DNA from: JBBDIO01 sp040880365
Lineage (GTDB): Bacteria > Chloroflexota > Anaerolineae > Caldilineales > Caldilineaceae
Direction: 5' to 3'
Assembly (NCBI GenBank): GCA_040880365.1
Contig: JBBDIO010000198.1
Location: 1-18,066, forward strand
DNA length: 18,066 bases
Numbering within the stretch: the stretch's first letter is position 1; each line of letters opens with the position of its first letter. Positions 1-7,233 of this stretch are shown one piece after another. The translations under genes and the position numbers were made by a program. Under the pieces are notes generated by a model. That model was not told the DNA's origin. It worked only from the letters and a program-made list of their open reading frames with translations, and did no database searches.

Positions 1-813
1 TGGTTCAACTGCGAAGAGCCGCCGTTCAATACCAAAGAGACGCGCTGGGCGGTCAGCTATTCGGTTGATCGGGATCAGATGATCGAGGTTGCGTTGGAAG
101 GGTCGGGGATCGTGACCCAATTGCCTTTCCCCTATTATCCGCCGCTGATGCCCTATATCGAAGCCGCCGCGCCGTTGCTGGAACAATATAATACCAGCGA
201 ATACAGCCCCGATAAGTCTGTTGCCTTGATGGAAGGCCAGGGTTATGAGCGCGATGGCGAAGGTTTCTGGGTGCGCGATGGCGAGCGCGTGGTGGCGAAT
301 ATTCATGGCGCGGGGATTTTTAACGATATTGGGCCTGTGTTGGCCGAACAGTTGCGCCGCAATGGGTTCGAAGCCGAATATTCTGTGCCGGCCGACGTGG
401 GGACGCGCCGCGCCGACGGCACCGCCAAGATTATGCTCTTTGGACACGGCGGCAGCATTGTCGATCCATTCGACACGCTGGACATGTATACCAGCAAGCA
501 CTATCGCGAGCCGGGCGAAGCTGCCAGCTATTTCTCGCGCTATCGCAATTCTGAATACGATGCCATTATCGACGAAATGGCTGCACGTTCGCCCTCGCCC
601 GATGATCCGGAATATATGGACCTCTATCTGGCGGCCATCGAGCACTATCTGGAGAACCTGATCGATTGTCCGTTGCAACAGTGGTTGCATCGCATTCCCT
701 ACAACCAAACCTATTGGACCAACTGGCCCACAGAGAACAACAGCTATCTCAACGGCGCGTTCTGGCATCAGACTGTGGGTATCCTGATGCGCGGACTGCA
801 ACCCATAGCCTAA
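1..813 (+). CDS. Peptide-type ABC transporter substrate-binding protein, family 5 (C-terminal part, 5' end outside window)
   Basis: The frame is open from base 1 to TAA at 811-813, giving 270 residues, so the signal peptide and N-terminal lobe lie upstream of the window. Aligned by eye, it matches the C-terminal part of the next gene (2056-3885) at about three quarters identity. The matching blocks include WAVSYS, TQLPFPYYPPLMPYIEAAAP, ERDGEGFWVRDG, FNDIGPVLAEQL and NWPTENNSY. Extracellular family-5 solute-binding proteins (DppA/OppA-like) catch peptides or similar small solutes outside the membrane and deliver them to an ABC permease pair. No permease lies between this gene and its paralogue, so both may feed the same importer downstream. 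The similarity extends to the last residues, so this is the tail of a complete gene rather than an eroded fragment. The ligand is unknown. Confidence 0.9.
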   Translation, partial: WFNCEEPPFNTKETRWAVSYSVDRDQMIEVALEGSGIVTQLPFPYYPPLMPYIEAAAPLLEQYNTSEYSPDKSVALMEGQGYERDGEGFWVRDGERVVANIHGAGIFNDIGPVLAEQLRRNGFEAEYSVPADVGTRRADGTAKIMLFGHGGSIVDPFDTLDMYTSKHYREPGEAASYFSRYRNSEYDAIIDEMAARSPSPDDPEYMDLYLAAIEHYLENLIDCPLQQWLHRIPYNQTYWTNWPTENNSYLNGAFWHQTVGILMRGLQPIA

Positions 814-918
814 ACAGACGCCTGGCGGAATTTTCCATTGCCGGATATGGCCAGTAAGAATCGTCTGTCGGATTCGGTTGTGGGAAGTCGTACCTGGAAT
901 TGGTGACACTTGACACTG

Positions 919-958
919 TGTGGCACGCCAGTCGTTTCGTACGATTGTGCGTGCCACA
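919..958 (+). terminator. Stem-loop downstream of the partial binding-protein gene, possible terminator
   Basis: TGTGGCACGC (919-928) pairs perfectly with GCGTGCCACA (949-958). The inner bases 929-935 and 941-947 extend the stem around a TTCGT loop, with one bulged T at 948. Only a short T stretch follows (ATTTGG), so intrinsic termination is plausible but not certain; mRNA 3'-end protection is the alternative. It lies 105 bases after the stop codon. Confidence 0.55.
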
Positions 959-993
959 TTTGGGTTGGAAAAAAGGGCGCAAATGACATTGGT

Positions 994-1022
994 TTGACAG
1001 GGATTGCGGGCTACGTTATAGT
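994..1022 (+). promoter_or_regulatory. Sigma-70-like promoter 1
   Basis: A perfect -35 hexamer TTGACA (994-999) is followed by a 17-base spacer and TATAGT (1017-1022), one mismatch from the TATAAT consensus. It lies just after the stem-loop that would end the upstream transcript and points toward the gene at 2056, about 1 kb away. The transcript start would be near 1029. Confidence 0.5.
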
Positions 1023-1239
1023 GCGGGCGCCTTTCGCAGTTTGTGTGCTTCCCTACCCAATATTCTGTCGCTCCAATTTATGTGTGGGAATGGCATCAAC
1101 AAGTTTTCACCGTACATTTGGGGGAAACCCGGCTCCGAATCACGTTCAGTCAGATATTGCCGTTTCGGGCGTCCGGGGGTATTCAGCCATCTATAAATGG
1201 CGTTGAATAAAGTGCTTACGCTTTGGTAAAAAAGTTTGT

Positions 1240-1268
1240 TTGACAGTGGTTAAATTGTGATATATATT
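1240..1268 (+). promoter_or_regulatory. Sigma-70-like promoter 2
   Basis: TTGACA (1240-1245), a 17-base spacer and TATATT (1263-1268) form a near-consensus promoter in an AT-rich stretch. Initiation near 1275 would give a leader of about 780 bases before the binding-protein gene at 2056, or a separate non-coding RNA. Confidence 0.5.
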
Positions 1269-1540
1269 CGATAGCTAAGTACGTGCTACCTGCCAATCGG
1301 TGTGACGATGGATACTTTCAACGCTTGGTAGTCACGGTTCACAGCTTTTGTGTTCCCCACAACCAGTTGATTGGCTCTGGTTACACGTGTCGAGTTTGCC
1401 TGTTTGGCGCATAGATTATATGTTGGCGCGCGCAAAGAGATTTACTCCGGCGCGGACATGAGATTATGCAACTGTATCGGAAGCTGGAACTGTTGTGCTG
1501 CGCAGGCTCTCCACTTGCACGCGAATTGCTTCCTGATAAT

Positions 1541-1599
1541 TGTCGTACACCGTTCTGTCGTATATGGTTTGTCATATACCGTTCTGCCGTACACCGTTC
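1541..1599. repeat. Four imperfect tandem copies of a 14-15 bp unit
   Basis: The copies are TGTCGTACACCGTTC (1541-1555), TGTCGTATATGGTT (1556-1569), TGTCATATACCGTTC (1570-1584) and TGCCGTACACCGTTC (1585-1599). Copies 1 and 4 are the most alike and copy 2 is the most diverged. The block is non-coding and its function is unknown. Confidence 0.85.
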
Positions 1600-1820
1600 T
1601 GATGACACCTGGATGAATCTGTATTCAGTCAACAGTCTGCTTCTGTGATCACTTGCCTGCATTTGGTTGAGTGACCACTGTGTTCAGGCTGCGTCGTGTC
1701 TATGCACAAGATGCGTTGAACGTTTATATGCTTCCCAATTTAGATTGCTGCTTGACCTGGCTGAACCGTCGTTAGTTGAGCCGTATCTGACGCAGTCATC
1801 CCCAAGGTAGATCGGGGGTG

Positions 1821-1847
1821 CAATTGCCATATCGCCATATCCAATTG
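1821..1847. repeat. Operator-like repeat block: two CAATTG sites around a doubled CCATATC
   Basis: The order is CAATTG (1821-1826), CCATATC (1827-1833), G, CCATATC (1835-1841), CAATTG (1842-1847). The outer elements are self-palindromic and the inner ones are direct repeats. It lies about 210 bases before the binding-protein start, where a regulator could bind. This is pattern only; no matching regulator is in the window. Confidence 0.4.
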
Positions 1848-1952
1848 TCATTTTCGGGGTTGTGAATTGCGGGTTCGTTGCCGCAAGCATGCAACAGAAA
1901 TTGCTCGCCAATTGGGTTAACTGTGGGTGGCTGTTGGAATACGGTTTTATCG

Positions 1953-1971
1953 CGACCGGGATCACCGGTCG
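1953..1971. repeat. Perfect 7-bp inverted repeat upstream of the binding-protein gene
   Basis: CGACCGG (1953-1959) and CCGGTCG (1965-1971) flank the loop GATCA. No T-run follows, so it is not a typical terminator. An operator or a leader hairpin is possible. Confidence 0.5.
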
Positions 1972-2055
1972 ATTGCAATAGACACCAGGCTTCCCCTGGG
2001 CTTGTATATTGTTACTCTCCACATTTTTTGTTTCATTTGAATACAGGAGGATTTG

Positions 2056-3885
2056 ATGAAGGACCCGCATTTCAATCGTCGAGATTTTCTGCGCCTGAGC
2101 GGTATGACCAGTGCCGGCGTGGTGCTCGCTGCGTGTGGTGGTGGTGATACCCCTGCCGCCCCTGCCCCTGCTGCCGATGCCCCCGCCGCCGATGCGCCAG
2201 CCGTACTGGTGCCTGCCGAGGCTGAAGGACTCGCAGATATTCCCCGCGAAGACACCTTGATTCTGATGATGGGTGGGATCGATGGTCAGTATCAGAATGT
2301 TGGGCTGGGCAATCCCTATACCCCAGGCTCCGAGGGTCACCGCGCTGTGACCGCGGCCCACGAACCGCTCTTCTACTATTCTGCGTTTGCCGATGAGTTT
2401 ATTCCGTGGCTGGCAACCGGCTATGAATATAGCGAAGACTTCACCGAACTGGTAGTCAGCATCCGTGAGGGTGTGTTGTGGAGCGATGGCGAAGCATTTA
2501 ACGCCGAGGATGTCGCCTTTACATTGAACACTTTGATTGAGCAGGCGCCGACGCTACGCAATTCTTCCGAGGTCAATGCGTGGATTGAATCTGCCGAGGC
2601 CGTGGATGACCTGACCGTGCGCATTGTCTTCTACGAACCGCGTCCCCGCTTCCATTTCAGCCACCTGACCGCCAAGTTTGATACGGGCATCTACTGGTTG
2701 CCCGAGCACCACTTCCGCGGCATCGAAGATGTGGCATCGTTCGAGTTCTACGATCCGGAACAGGGTTGGCCCGTCTATACCGGCCCGTACAACGTGGTCC
2801 TGTGGTCGGGTGAACAGCAGTTCCTGGATCGCCGTGACGACTGGTGGGCGGCGCAGATTGGTTTTGCCGAACTGCCCGAACCCCGCCGCATTCTCATGTT
2901 GCCGTGGTCGAGTGAAGAGCGTGCTGCCCAGCTGATTATCAACAATGAGCTGGATGCATCGTTGGATCTGCGCGCCTCTACTATTCAGCAGACCGTGTCG
3001 CAGAACCCGAATATCATTACGCATACCGAGCGCGAATTGCCTATGGGCTATATCGACTGGTGGCCTACTTCGCTGTGGTTCAACACCGAGCAAGAGCCTT
3101 TTAACACGCCCGATACACGCTGGGCTGTCAGCTACAGCATCAATCGCGAGCAGATGTTGGATGTGGCGCTGGAAGGCTCGGGTATCCTCACCCAACTGCC
3201 TTTCCCCTACTATCCGCCGTTGATGCCCTATATTGAAGCTGCCGCGCCGCTGTTGGAACAGTATGACACCAGCGCCTTCGATCCCGAGCGCGCTGCGGAA
3301 TTGATGGAAGGTCAAGGCTATGAGCGGGATGGTGAGGGGTTCTGGGTGCGCGATGGCAACCGGATTCCGGCTGTGATTCACGGCTTTGGCATTTTCAACG
3401 ACATTGGGCCGGTGCTGGCCGAACAGTTGCGTCAGAATGGTTTCGAAGCCGAATATGCGACGCCCGCCGATTCGGGGACGCGCATGTCCGATGGTTCCGC
3501 GAATATCATGCTCTTTGGGCATGGCGGTAGCATCAACGATCCCTTCGATACGCTGGATATGTATACCAGCAAGCACTATCGCCCCACGGGCGAACCGGCT
3601 CCCTACTATTCGCGCTATCAAAATCCGGAATATGACGAAATTCTGAACCAGATGGCCGCCCGCAGCCCCTCGCCCGACGATCCGGAATATATGGATCTCT
3701 ATCTGGCGGCGCTGGAAATCTATCTGCGCGATGCAATCGACGTGCCGATCCAGCAATGGTTGCACCGGATTCCCATGAATCAGACCCATTGGGCTAACTG
3801 GCCGACTGAGAACAACAGCTATGTGAATGGCGCGTTCTGGCATCAGACGGTGGGGCTGCTTTTGGCCGGGCTAACCAAGGCCTAA
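2056..3885 (+). CDS. Peptide-type ABC transporter substrate-binding lipoprotein, family 5 (DppA/OppA-like), Tat-type signal
   Basis: The product has 609 residues, usual or slightly long for the family. ATG at 2056 is chosen because AGGAGG (2045-2050) sits 5 bases before it; the in-frame TTG at 2053 is too close. The N-terminus has a twin-arginine motif (RRDFLRLSG, residues 8-16) and a lipobox VLAAC with Cys27, so it is probably exported folded by Tat and anchored as a lipoprotein. An Ala/Pro/Asp linker follows (to about residue 52), then the two-lobed binding domain to the end, with the family-typical segment RWAVSYSINREQM in the second lobe. It is the paralogue of the partial gene at 1-813. 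It would supply ligand to the permeases and ATPases at 4292-8282, from which it is separated by 406 bases with a stem-loop. Peptides are the default ligand guess, but this family also binds opines, nickel and sugars. Confidence 0.95.
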   Translation: MKDPHFNRRDFLRLSGMTSAGVVLAACGGGDTPAAPAPAADAPAADAPAVLVPAEAEGLADIPREDTLILMMGGIDGQYQNVGLGNPYTPGSEGHRAVTAAHEPLFYYSAFADEFIPWLATGYEYSEDFTELVVSIREGVLWSDGEAFNAEDVAFTLNTLIEQAPTLRNSSEVNAWIESAEAVDDLTVRIVFYEPRPRFHFSHLTAKFDTGIYWLPEHHFRGIEDVASFEFYDPEQGWPVYTGPYNVVLWSGEQQFLDRRDDWWAAQIGFAELPEPRRILMLPWSSEERAAQLIINNELDASLDLRASTIQQTVSQNPNIITHTERELPMGYIDWWPTSLWFNTEQEPFNTPDTRWAVSYSINREQMLDVALEGSGILTQLPFPYYPPLMPYIEAAAPLLEQYDTSAFDPERAAELMEGQGYERDGEGFWVRDGNRIPAVIHGFGIFNDIGPVLAEQLRQNGFEAEYATPADSGTRMSDGSANIMLFGHGGSINDPFDTLDMYTSKHYRPTGEPAPYYSRYQNPEYDEILNQMAARSPSPDDPEYMDLYLAALEIYLRDAIDVPIQQWLHRIPMNQTHWANWPTENNSYVNGAFWHQTVGLLLAGLTKA

Positions 3886-4291
3886 CCGGCTACCCGTTGC
3901 GTGTGGCAAGCGTGCGTTTCATGCCACCCAAGTTGCATGTGATGTGGTACTGAGTTGTTGTGGTAAACCAGAGGGGTGGACTCCACCTTCCACCCCTCTG
4001 CTACATCTACTCGCTGACATCCACTCTGTTACACCTACCGTGAAAAATTTAGTAAGAGCGAGAAACGATTGCACTTACACACAGAAGCCAGGAAGATATC
4101 GCATCTGCGATCTGTTATGCAGAGAAACCTGTTTTCTGCCTGCGCGTTTGGCACGCCCTAGATTTGGCATGTGGCGGAAGTGCGCAGGATCTTTGAGGTT
4201 TGCAATGTGGAGTTCGATATGTCTCGCCCGGTAGGGCGCGCGTTTGGCTGTGAGATGGTGTGAAACACGCAGAGGCTCACGGGAGATAATA
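3886..4291. other. Spacer between binding-protein gene and transporter operon
   Basis: This 406-bp stretch has no supportable gene. It holds a weak inverted repeat (GTGGCA 3903-3908 with TGCCAC 3922-3927), a strong 12-bp stem (3969-4000), an 8-bp stem with one G-U pair (GCAGAGAA 4119-4126 with TTTTCTGC 4132-4139) and a small hairpin CGCCC-GGTA-GGGCG (4225-4238) about 50 bases before the permease start. I found no convincing promoter. The folding suggests read-through control or RNA processing between the abundant binding protein and the membrane parts. Confidence 0.6.
3969..4000 (+). terminator. Strong stem-loop after the binding-protein gene, partial terminator or mRNA stabiliser
   Basis: CAGAGGGGTGGA (3969-3980) pairs perfectly over 12 bases with TCCACCCCTCTG (3989-4000) around an 8-base loop. 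No T-run follows, so full intrinsic termination is unlikely. Stem-loops at this position in ABC operons often protect the upstream binding-protein mRNA, which fits the need for excess binding protein. Confidence 0.55.
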
Positions 4292-5302
4292 ATGAGATAT
4301 TCGTTTAAGTTTGTGGCACGTCGGTTCGTCTTGCTGCTCGTGATTATCTGGAGTGCAGCAACGCTCAACTTCTTTATTCCCAAGTTGACCCCTCGCAATC
4401 CCTTGCGCGAAAAATTGTTACAAGAGGCAACTCGCAGCGGTTATATTCCGCCCGGTTTTGAAGAAATGGTCGCCTCCTATGAAGAACGCTTTGGGCTGAA
4501 TGCGCCGCTCTGGCAACAATATGCCACCTATATGAGCGATATGTTCAGTGGTAACCTGGGCGTTTCGATTGCCAATTTTCCTAAAACCGTGGCGCAGCTG
4601 GTGGGCGAAGCATTACCCTGGACCATTGGGCTATTGCTGACTACCACCATCATCGCGTTTGTGCTGGGCACATTCCTGGGTGCGCTCATGTCCTGGCCCA
4701 AAGCTCCCAGCGCGTTTCGTTATCTGGTGCCCGGTGTTTTGATCTTCGGCGCGGTTCCTGCCTATGTGATTGCCCTGACCCTGATTTATTTTGTTGCATT
4801 TCAGTGGAAGTTGTTGCCGATTGGGGGTGGATATGGCATTGGCACGGTGCCGGATATGAGCGTAACGTTTGCGCTCGAAGTGTTCAAGCACTCACTCTTG
4901 CCGGCACTGGCGTTGGTACTTTCGGGCCTGGGTGGGTGGACGATCGGGATGCGCGGGATGATGGTGACCGTGCAAGGGGAAGACTATATGACCTTTGGCG
5001 AGGCCAAGGGGTTGAAAAGCTGGCGCTTGTTCTATAAATATGGCGTACGCAACGCAATGTTGCCGCAAGTGACCGGGTTGGCCTTGGCCCTGAGCTTTAT
5101 TGTGTCGGGGTCCGTGTTGGTCGAATTGGTGTTTGGCTATCCCGGCATTGGTACACTTCTGGCCCGGTCTATCAATCAATTGGACTACTTTGTCATCTAC
5201 GGCATCGTGTTTGTCATTGTTGTGGCAATTGGCATTACGCTGTTCGTGATGGATATGATCTATCCACTATTGGATCCGCGCATTCAATATGAGCGTGATT
5301 AG
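4292..5302 (+). CDS. Peptide-type ABC transporter permease (DppB/OppB-like)
   Basis: The product is a 336-residue integral membrane protein. ATG at 4292 is chosen because GGGAG (4281-4285) lies 6 bases upstream; an in-frame TTG at 4244 would add 16 residues without a ribosome-binding site. The first membrane helix is at about residues 9-30, followed by a periplasmic segment with the family-typical YMSDMFSGNLGVSI, then about five more helices. The cytoplasmic EAA loop that docks on the ATPase is visible near GEAKGLKSWRLFYKYGVRNA, and the VFGYPGIGTLL block near the C-terminus is characteristic of DppB-type permeases. It should form the heterodimeric channel with the next gene, which starts 12 bases after its stop. 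Confidence 0.93.
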   Translation: MRYSFKFVARRFVLLLVIIWSAATLNFFIPKLTPRNPLREKLLQEATRSGYIPPGFEEMVASYEERFGLNAPLWQQYATYMSDMFSGNLGVSIANFPKTVAQLVGEALPWTIGLLLTTTIIAFVLGTFLGALMSWPKAPSAFRYLVPGVLIFGAVPAYVIALTLIYFVAFQWKLLPIGGGYGIGTVPDMSVTFALEVFKHSLLPALALVLSGLGGWTIGMRGMMVTVQGEDYMTFGEAKGLKSWRLFYKYGVRNAMLPQVTGLALALSFIVSGSVLVELVFGYPGIGTLLARSINQLDYFVIYGIVFVIVVAIGITLFVMDMIYPLLDPRIQYERD

Positions 5303-5314
5303 GGGCAACTCATC

Positions 5315-6223
5315 ATGTCGAGATTCCATCTGATTTTGCGCTATCTGAAGCGCAATACACCACTTGCCATTGGCTTGGGCATTCTGGTGTTTTTTATCCT
5401 GTTCACTTCAATCGGCTCGCTTTTTGTCGAAACTGAAGCTGGCTATCCGCTGGGCGCGCCGGCCAGCGTGGCGCCTACGATGAACTATTGTCCGCGCATC
5501 GATCCTGAATGTGAGACAACTGAGCCGGAAGCCTATATTTTTGGGACTGACGGCCAGGGGCGCGATATGCTGGCGGTTGCCGTTCAGGGAACATGGCTCA
5601 CCATGCGCATTGGCCTGCTGGCGGGTGTCATCGGCGTCTTGACCGGCACAATTCTGGGCTTCGCTTCGGCTTTCTATGGCGGCACATTCGATGTGCTGAT
5701 CCGCTGGATGGTTGATGTATTGCTCACGGTGCCGGGGCTTTTGGTGTTGGTGGTGATCGCCTCTTCACTGGGCGATCAAACGATTTCAATTACGGGCATG
5801 GGTTTGATTATTGCCTTGCTCGCCTGGATGGGGCCGACGCGTACCATTCGTTCGCAAGTATTGAGTATGCGCGAGCGGCCCTATGTCATGATGGCGCGCC
5901 TCAACGGCATGAGTGGCCCAGGGATTATCATGCGAGAATTGATTCCCAATCTCCTGCCCTATCTGGGGGCTGGTCTGGTGGCTTCGGTCACGGGAGCCGT
6001 TTTCGCGTCGATGGGGCTGGCTGCGCTGGGGCTTGGTCCTCTGCGCGAGCCTTCGCTGGGTGTGACCATCTATTGGGTGATCAATCAAAATGCATTTTTA
6101 CGAGGTCTCTGGTGGTGGGGCGCGGTGCCGATTATCACGGTGGCACTCATCTTTGTCATGCTGTTTCTAATTTCCGTCGGCCTTGACGAATTAGCCAACC
6201 CCAGAGTACGGAGGTCGGAGTGA
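5315..6223 (+). CDS. Peptide-type ABC transporter permease (DppC/OppC-like)
   Basis: The product is a 302-residue membrane protein. It has a cytoplasmic basic N-terminus, a first helix at about residues 17-38, and a periplasmic loop containing two cysteines before FGTDGQGRDML, the hallmark of DppC/OppC permeases. The C-terminal half holds the remaining helices and an EAA-type loop (ARLNGMSGPGIIMRELIPNL). It partners the DppB-like protein upstream. Its stop overlaps the next start by 4 bases (GTGA), indicating translational coupling with the ATPase. The two cysteines in the external loop (around residues 59 and 65) could form a disulfide. Only a weak G-rich ribosome-binding site (GGGG near 5302-5305) precedes the start. 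Confidence 0.93.
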   Translation: MSRFHLILRYLKRNTPLAIGLGILVFFILFTSIGSLFVETEAGYPLGAPASVAPTMNYCPRIDPECETTEPEAYIFGTDGQGRDMLAVAVQGTWLTMRIGLLAGVIGVLTGTILGFASAFYGGTFDVLIRWMVDVLLTVPGLLVLVVIASSLGDQTISITGMGLIIALLAWMGPTRTIRSQVLSMRERPYVMMARLNGMSGPGIIMRELIPNLLPYLGAGLVASVTGAVFASMGLAALGLGPLREPSLGVTIYWVINQNAFLRGLWWWGAVPIITVALIFVMLFLISVGLDELANPRVRRSE

Positions 6224-7233
6224 GAGATTACGTTTTGCGGGTGAATGAGTTGGACGTGCATTACTACACCGATGCCGGTGTTGTGAAAGCCTCGAATCAA
6301 GTGACATTCGACCTGAAGCCGGGCGAACGTCTGGGGTTGGTCGGCGAATCCGGTTCGGGCAAAAGTACACTGGCCCTGGCGATTCTGCGCATGATCAAGC
6401 CGCCGGGTCGGATTCCCCACGGTCAGGTTATGCTGGAGGACACCGATCTGTTAACTTTGTCCGAAGAACAGATACGTAATGTGCGTTCGCGGGATATCAG
6501 CATGGTGCCTCAAGGCGCCATGAATTCGCTGAACCCGGTCATGCGCATTAAAGACCAGATTCTGGACACGATGGTCGATCATAATCTGGGGCTTTCGACG
6601 CGGGCAATGGAAAAGATGGCTGCCGATGCATTGCGGGCCGTGGAACTGGATCCCCGTGTGGGCAACATGTTCCCCCACGAATTGAGCGGTGGCATGAAAC
6701 AGCGCGCCTGTATCGCCATCAGCATTGTCATGGGTCCCAAAGTCATTATTGCCGATGAGCCGACCAGCGCTCTGGATGTGGTGACGCAACGCCAGGTGAT
6801 GCAGACCATTGGGCGCGTGCAGAAGGATATGGGCAGTGCCGTGGTGCTAATCGGCCATGATATGGGGCTGATGGCCCAATTCGTGGATCGAATTGCCGTC
6901 ATGTATGCGGGTAGTCTGGTCGAGCTGGGTACGATTGCCGAAGTCTTTGGCGAACCATTCCACCCCTATACGCAGATGCTCATCAGCAGCCTGCCGGTTT
7001 TGGGGCGGCGCGGTGTGTTCGAAGGGATTCCGGGGATTACACCACTGCTGCGCGATTTGCCGCCGGGGTGTTCCTTCCACGACCGTTGTCCCAAGGTGTT
7101 TGGCCCCTGCACCCAACGCGTGCCCGAATTGCTGAAGCCAAGAGCCGACCACCATGTGGCCTGTCATCTCTATGAAGATGGCGTGCCCACCACCAATGGC
7201 ATTGTTCAGGATAAGGATGTGGTGGCCACATGA
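6220..7233 (+). CDS. Peptide-type ABC transporter ATP-binding protein (DppD/OppD-like)
   Basis: The product has 337 residues. It starts with GTG at 6220, supported by GGAGG (6210-6214) and by a 4-base overlap with the permease stop. The nucleotide-binding set is complete: Walker A GESGSGKST (42-50), Q-loop Gln98, signature LSGGMKQR (155-162), Walker B VIIADEP (175-181) and switch His213. The C-terminal oligopeptide-transporter domain carries four cysteines at 284, 290, 297 and 315. In this family such cysteines can bind an iron-sulfur cluster (known for DppD-type proteins; inferred here). Its stop overlaps the start of the second ATPase by 4 bases (ATGA). The pair should form the ATPase heterodimer that powers import. 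Confidence 0.95.
   Translation: MRDYVLRVNELDVHYYTDAGVVKASNQVTFDLKPGERLGLVGESGSGKSTLALAILRMIKPPGRIPHGQVMLEDTDLLTLSEEQIRNVRSRDISMVPQGAMNSLNPVMRIKDQILDTMVDHNLGLSTRAMEKMAADALRAVELDPRVGNMFPHELSGGMKQRACIAISIVMGPKVIIADEPTSALDVVTQRQVMQTIGRVQKDMGSAVVLIGHDMGLMAQFVDRIAVMYAGSLVELGTIAEVFGEPFHPYTQMLISSLPVLGRRGVFEGIPGITPLLRDLPPGCSFHDRCPKVFGPCTQRVPELLKPRADHHVACHLYEDGVPTTNGIVQDKDVVAT

Larger units (their letters stand above)
814..2055. other. Long intergenic spacer between the paralogous binding-protein genes
   Basis: This 1.24 kb has no convincing coding region. Open frames on both strands are short, lack ribosome-binding sites and resemble no family I know, and the base composition is visibly more AT-rich than the flanking genes. 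It holds a strong stem-loop (919-958), two sigma-70-like promoters on the + strand (994-1022 and 1240-1268), a four-copy imperfect tandem repeat (1541-1599), an imperfect inverted repeat (1645-1678), an operator-like repeat block (1821-1847) and a perfect 7-bp stem (1953-1971). A TATATT at 2005-2010 could be a -10 element for the gene at 2056, but it has no matching -35. Confidence 0.7.

Noticed and set aside
910..945. A third TTGACA at 910-915 as a promoter
   Set aside because: With a 16-18 base spacer no -10-like hexamer follows, and the site lies within or next to the stem-loop at 919-958.
2554..3843. Long antisense open frame (429 codons) opposite the binding-protein gene
   Set aside because: Its product has no recognisable domain and is rich in Arg/His/Ile as expected from the mirror of codon-biased coding DNA. 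The + strand gene has an RBS, a lipoprotein signal and family motifs.
1..3885. The two binding-protein genes as an assembly duplication
   Set aside because: They differ at about a quarter of aligned residues and in their flanks, so they are true paralogues.
4244..4291. Earlier TTG start for the first permease
   Set aside because: It has no ribosome-binding site, and the added 16 residues do not belong to the family. ATG 4292 has a well-placed GGGAG.
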